A stretch of DNA of 6,856 nucleotides from Pseudoxanthomonas sp. (GTDB taxonomy: Bacteria > Pseudomonadota > Gammaproteobacteria > Xanthomonadales > Xanthomonadaceae): the NCBI GenBank assembly GCA_026785795.1, contig JAJAZJ010000290.1, forward strand, positions 1-6,856. The letters are read 5' to 3'. The notes beneath the pieces were generated by a model. That model was given only the letters and a program-made list of their open reading frames with translations, searched no databases and was not told the origin of the DNA. The position numbers and the translations under genes are program-made. Each line of letters starts with the position of its first letter. Positions within the stretch are counted from its first letter, which is position 1. Positions 5,514 to 6,856 of this stretch are shown piece by piece.

Positions 5514-5591
5514 TGGCTGGGGCGGTAGGATTCGAACCTACGAAATGCCGGGATCAAAACCCGGTGCCTTAGGCCTCTTGGCGACGCCCCA
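5514..5591 (-). tRNA. tRNA-Gln(UUG)
   Basis: This is a 78-nt tRNA. The acceptor stem TGGGGCG/CGCCCCA is perfect, the discriminator is G as expected for Gln, and the CCA end is encoded (5514-5516). The anticodon stem CCGGG/CCCGG encloses TTTTGAT, giving anticodon TTG at 5555-5557 (complement). The T arm is GTAGG-TTCGAAT-CCTAC. The D loop is a little longer than in E. coli tRNA-Gln. Its first 23 nt overlap the 3' end of ispE in the same direction. A tRNA-Gln between ispE and prs is a known gammaproteobacterial arrangement. I see no convincing separate promoter just upstream, so it is probably cut from the ispE-prs transcript. Confidence 0.97.
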
Positions 5592-6468
5592 GTGTGGAAG
5601 AACCCTTCGCCAGTTCAGCGTGCAGCGGCGAGCCATCCACGCCCGCCGCCGACCAAGCGCGCAGGCCGGAAGGCAACTCCGCGAGCGCGGCCTCGGCAAA
5701 GGCGCGATCAGTGAACTCGACGAAGCAGCCGCCGCCGGAGCCGGTAAGGCGTGGCGTGCCGATCCACGACAACGCCGCGAACACCGCCTCCACGGCAGGT
5801 TCACGGCGACGCAGCACCGGCTCGAACGCATTGCCGAGCACATTTCCCGAAACGAAGTCGGCTATTTTCGCGGGTGCAGCATTGCGCGTCAAATCAGGGG
5901 CTTGGAACAAAGCGGCGGTGGGCACATGGACTCCTGGATCGGCCAGCACATACCAGGCCGGCGGCAGGACCAGCGGAGTGAGGACCTCGCCCACCCCCTC
6001 GGCCCAGGCGCTGCTGCCGCGCACAAAAACCGGCACGTCCGCCCCCAGCTGCAGCCCCAGATGGGCCAGGCGCTCCACGCCGCGCTGCAGCCCCCACAGC
6101 CGGTCCAGGACCAGCAGCACGGTGGCAGCATTGGATGAGCCCCCGCCAAAGCCGCCACCCACCGGAATGCGCTTTTCGACGCGAATGTCCGCACCTTTGC
6201 AGATTTTGGACGATGATTGAAGAAGTTTTGCCGCCTTTATTACAATGTCGTCGGCTTCACCCAGCCCCGCCACCGACGCTCCATGACGGCAGATACGGGC
6301 ATCGTCCCTGACCCGCAGGTGCACCGTGTCGCCCCAGTCCAACAGGCGGAATACGCTCTGCAGCTGGTGGTAGCCATCCGCGCGCCGGCCGGTGATCTGC
6401 AGGAACAGGTTCAGCTTGGCCGGGGCCGGCCAGGCGGTCCAACCGGCTTCGCTGCCCTCCCAGTTCAT
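5569..6468 (-). CDS. ispE: 4-diphosphocytidyl-2-C-methyl-D-erythritol kinase
   Basis: IspE is the GHMP-family kinase that phosphorylates CDP-methylerythritol with ATP in the MEP route to isoprenoids (cytoplasm, usually essential). From the ATG at 6468 it has 299 residues. [11 protein letters not shown] (14-24) carries Lys18, equal to the catalytic Lys10 of E. coli. The ATP loop [18 protein letters not shown] is at 101-118. LGADVPVFV (141-149) carries the catalytic Asp144. The third GHMP motif [12 protein letters not shown] is at 241-252. The family C-terminal block [11 protein letters not shown] (276-286) is followed by 13 extra residues; the last seven (from about 293) and the stop are encoded by tRNA-Gln. 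The start codon overlaps the lolB stop (ATGA), which suggests translational coupling; the longer in-frame ATG at 6687 lies within lolB and is not plausible. Codons for about residues 74-92 are unusually AT-rich for the region. Confidence 0.96.
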   Translation of the reverse strand: MNWEGSEAGWTAWPAPAKLNLFLQITGRRADGYHQLQSVFRLLDWGDTVHLRVRDDARICRHGASVAGLGEADDIVIKAAKLLQSSSKICKGADIRVEKRIPVGGGFGGGSSNAATVLLVLDRLWGLQRGVERLAHLGLQLGADVPVFVRGSSAWAEGVGEVLTPLVLPPAWYVLADPGVHVPTAALFQAPDLTRNAAPAKIADFVSGNVLGNAFEPVLRRREPAVEAVFAALSWIGTPRLTGSGGGCFVEFTDRAFAEAALAELPSGLRAWSAAGVDGSPLHAELAKGSSTLGRRQEA

Positions 6469-6856
6469 GGCGACGGGAACCCCCAGCGGTCGATGATCAG
6501 CCGCACCGAAGCGCCATCGCGGCGGGCGTCGATCCTGCGCGGCAGTGCCGGCTGGCTGGGGTCCGCGTCGAACCACAGCGGATAGTCGATGCGCCAGCCT
6601 GCCTGGCCCAACTGCAGCAACCGCCCTTTCGCGGCATAGGCCTCCACCTCCAGCGGCAACGCCTCTGCCGGCAGGCCGACCACCCATCGGGCCAGCGCGT
6701 TGACCGGAATGTCCCAGCCGGTCGCCTCGCGCAACAGGGCCTCGGCATCCTCGGCCTGACGGGGTCCGCCCTCCAGACCTTCCAGCAAGCCTGCCTGCGA
6801 TTGCAGGTCACCGCTAAGCCGCCAACTCTGCCGGGTCACCGGCGCACTCAGCGACA
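6465..6856 (-). CDS. lolB: Outer-membrane lipoprotein insertion protein LolB, C-terminal part (cut by window edge)
   Basis: LolB is itself an outer-membrane lipoprotein; it receives lipoproteins from the carrier LolA and inserts them into the outer membrane. The frame is open to the window edge, so the lipobox and N-terminal part lie beyond 6856. About 130 codons are present. They begin [16 protein letters not shown], and family-like pieces follow: [39 protein letters not shown], and a final strand ending in [12 protein letters not shown] at 6839 could be mistaken for a start, but coding continues upstream of it and the remaining length is too short for LolB. The stop overlaps the ispE ATG by one base step (ATGA). 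The identification rests on the Gly-Trp-Pro-Val and Gln-Gly-Trp type motifs plus the lolB-ispE-prs synteny. Confidence 0.88.
   Translation of the reverse strand, partial: SLSAPVTRQSWRLSGDLQSQAGLLEGLEGGPRQAEDAEALLREATGWDIPVNALARWVVGLPAEALPLEVEAYAAKGRLLQLGQAGWRIDYPLWFDADPSQPALPRRIDARRDGASVRLIIDRWGFPSP

Noticed and set aside
5003..5572. Plus-strand frame of 189 codons opposite prs, ending through tRNA-Gln
   Set aside because: It is antisense to prs, the repeat and the tRNA; its last residues are only the translation of the tRNA complement.
6840..6856. GTG at 6839 as the true start of a small lolB-like gene
   Set aside because: The frame stays open upstream to the window edge and encodes SLSAP, which fits LolB; the gene simply continues outside.

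Overview
The window looks like a chromosomal housekeeping region from a high-GC gammaproteobacterium of the Xanthomonadaceae (Xanthomonas, Stenotrophomonas, Lysobacter or Pseudoxanthomonas type). This rests on the gene order, on the EF-Tu N-terminus ([16 protein letters not shown]), on the long CTC-type L25, and on GGGAATC heptamer hairpins between genes, which I remember as common in xanthomonad genomes. The genus is inference. Every gene that I can support is on the minus strand, so transcription runs from high to low coordinates.

Right to middle (6856 to 733) is one long gene string: lolB (5' end cut by the window), ispE, tRNA-Gln(UUG), prs, rplY, pth, ychF and a secreted isoaspartyl peptidase/L-asparaginase. 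The lolB-ispE-tRNA-Gln-prs-rplY-pth-ychF order is a conserved gammaproteobacterial arrangement, known for example in Pseudomonas. The products cover outer-membrane lipoprotein insertion (LolB), isoprenoid precursor synthesis (IspE), PRPP supply (Prs), and translation (L25, Pth, YchF, tRNA-Gln). Joins are tight at lolB/ispE (ATGA overlap), ispE/tRNA-Gln (the ispE stop lies inside the tRNA), rplY/pth (49 nt) and ychF/asparaginase (24 nt). The three wider joins, tRNA-Gln/prs, prs/rplY and pth/ychF, each hold one long imperfect hairpin built of 7-nt GGGAATN units.

Left (about 650 to 1) is a second transcription unit with its own strong sigma70-type promoter (TTGACA, 17 nt, CAGAAT, GC-rich discriminator). 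It reads tRNA-Tyr(GUA), tRNA-Gly(UCC), tRNA-Thr(GGU) and then tuf, which is cut by the window edge after 45 codons. This matches the E. coli tyrU-glyT-thrT-tufB operon without thrU. All four tRNAs in the window have an encoded CCA end.

I see no mobile element, CRISPR array, defence system or biosynthetic cluster, and no convincing unknown protein system. The points most worth a second look are at the RNA level: the ispE stop codon inside tRNA-Gln, the three hairpin repeats in the gene joins (one of which supplies the pth stop codon), a two-hairpin leader in front of rplY, and a U-U mismatch in the tRNA-Gly acceptor stem.
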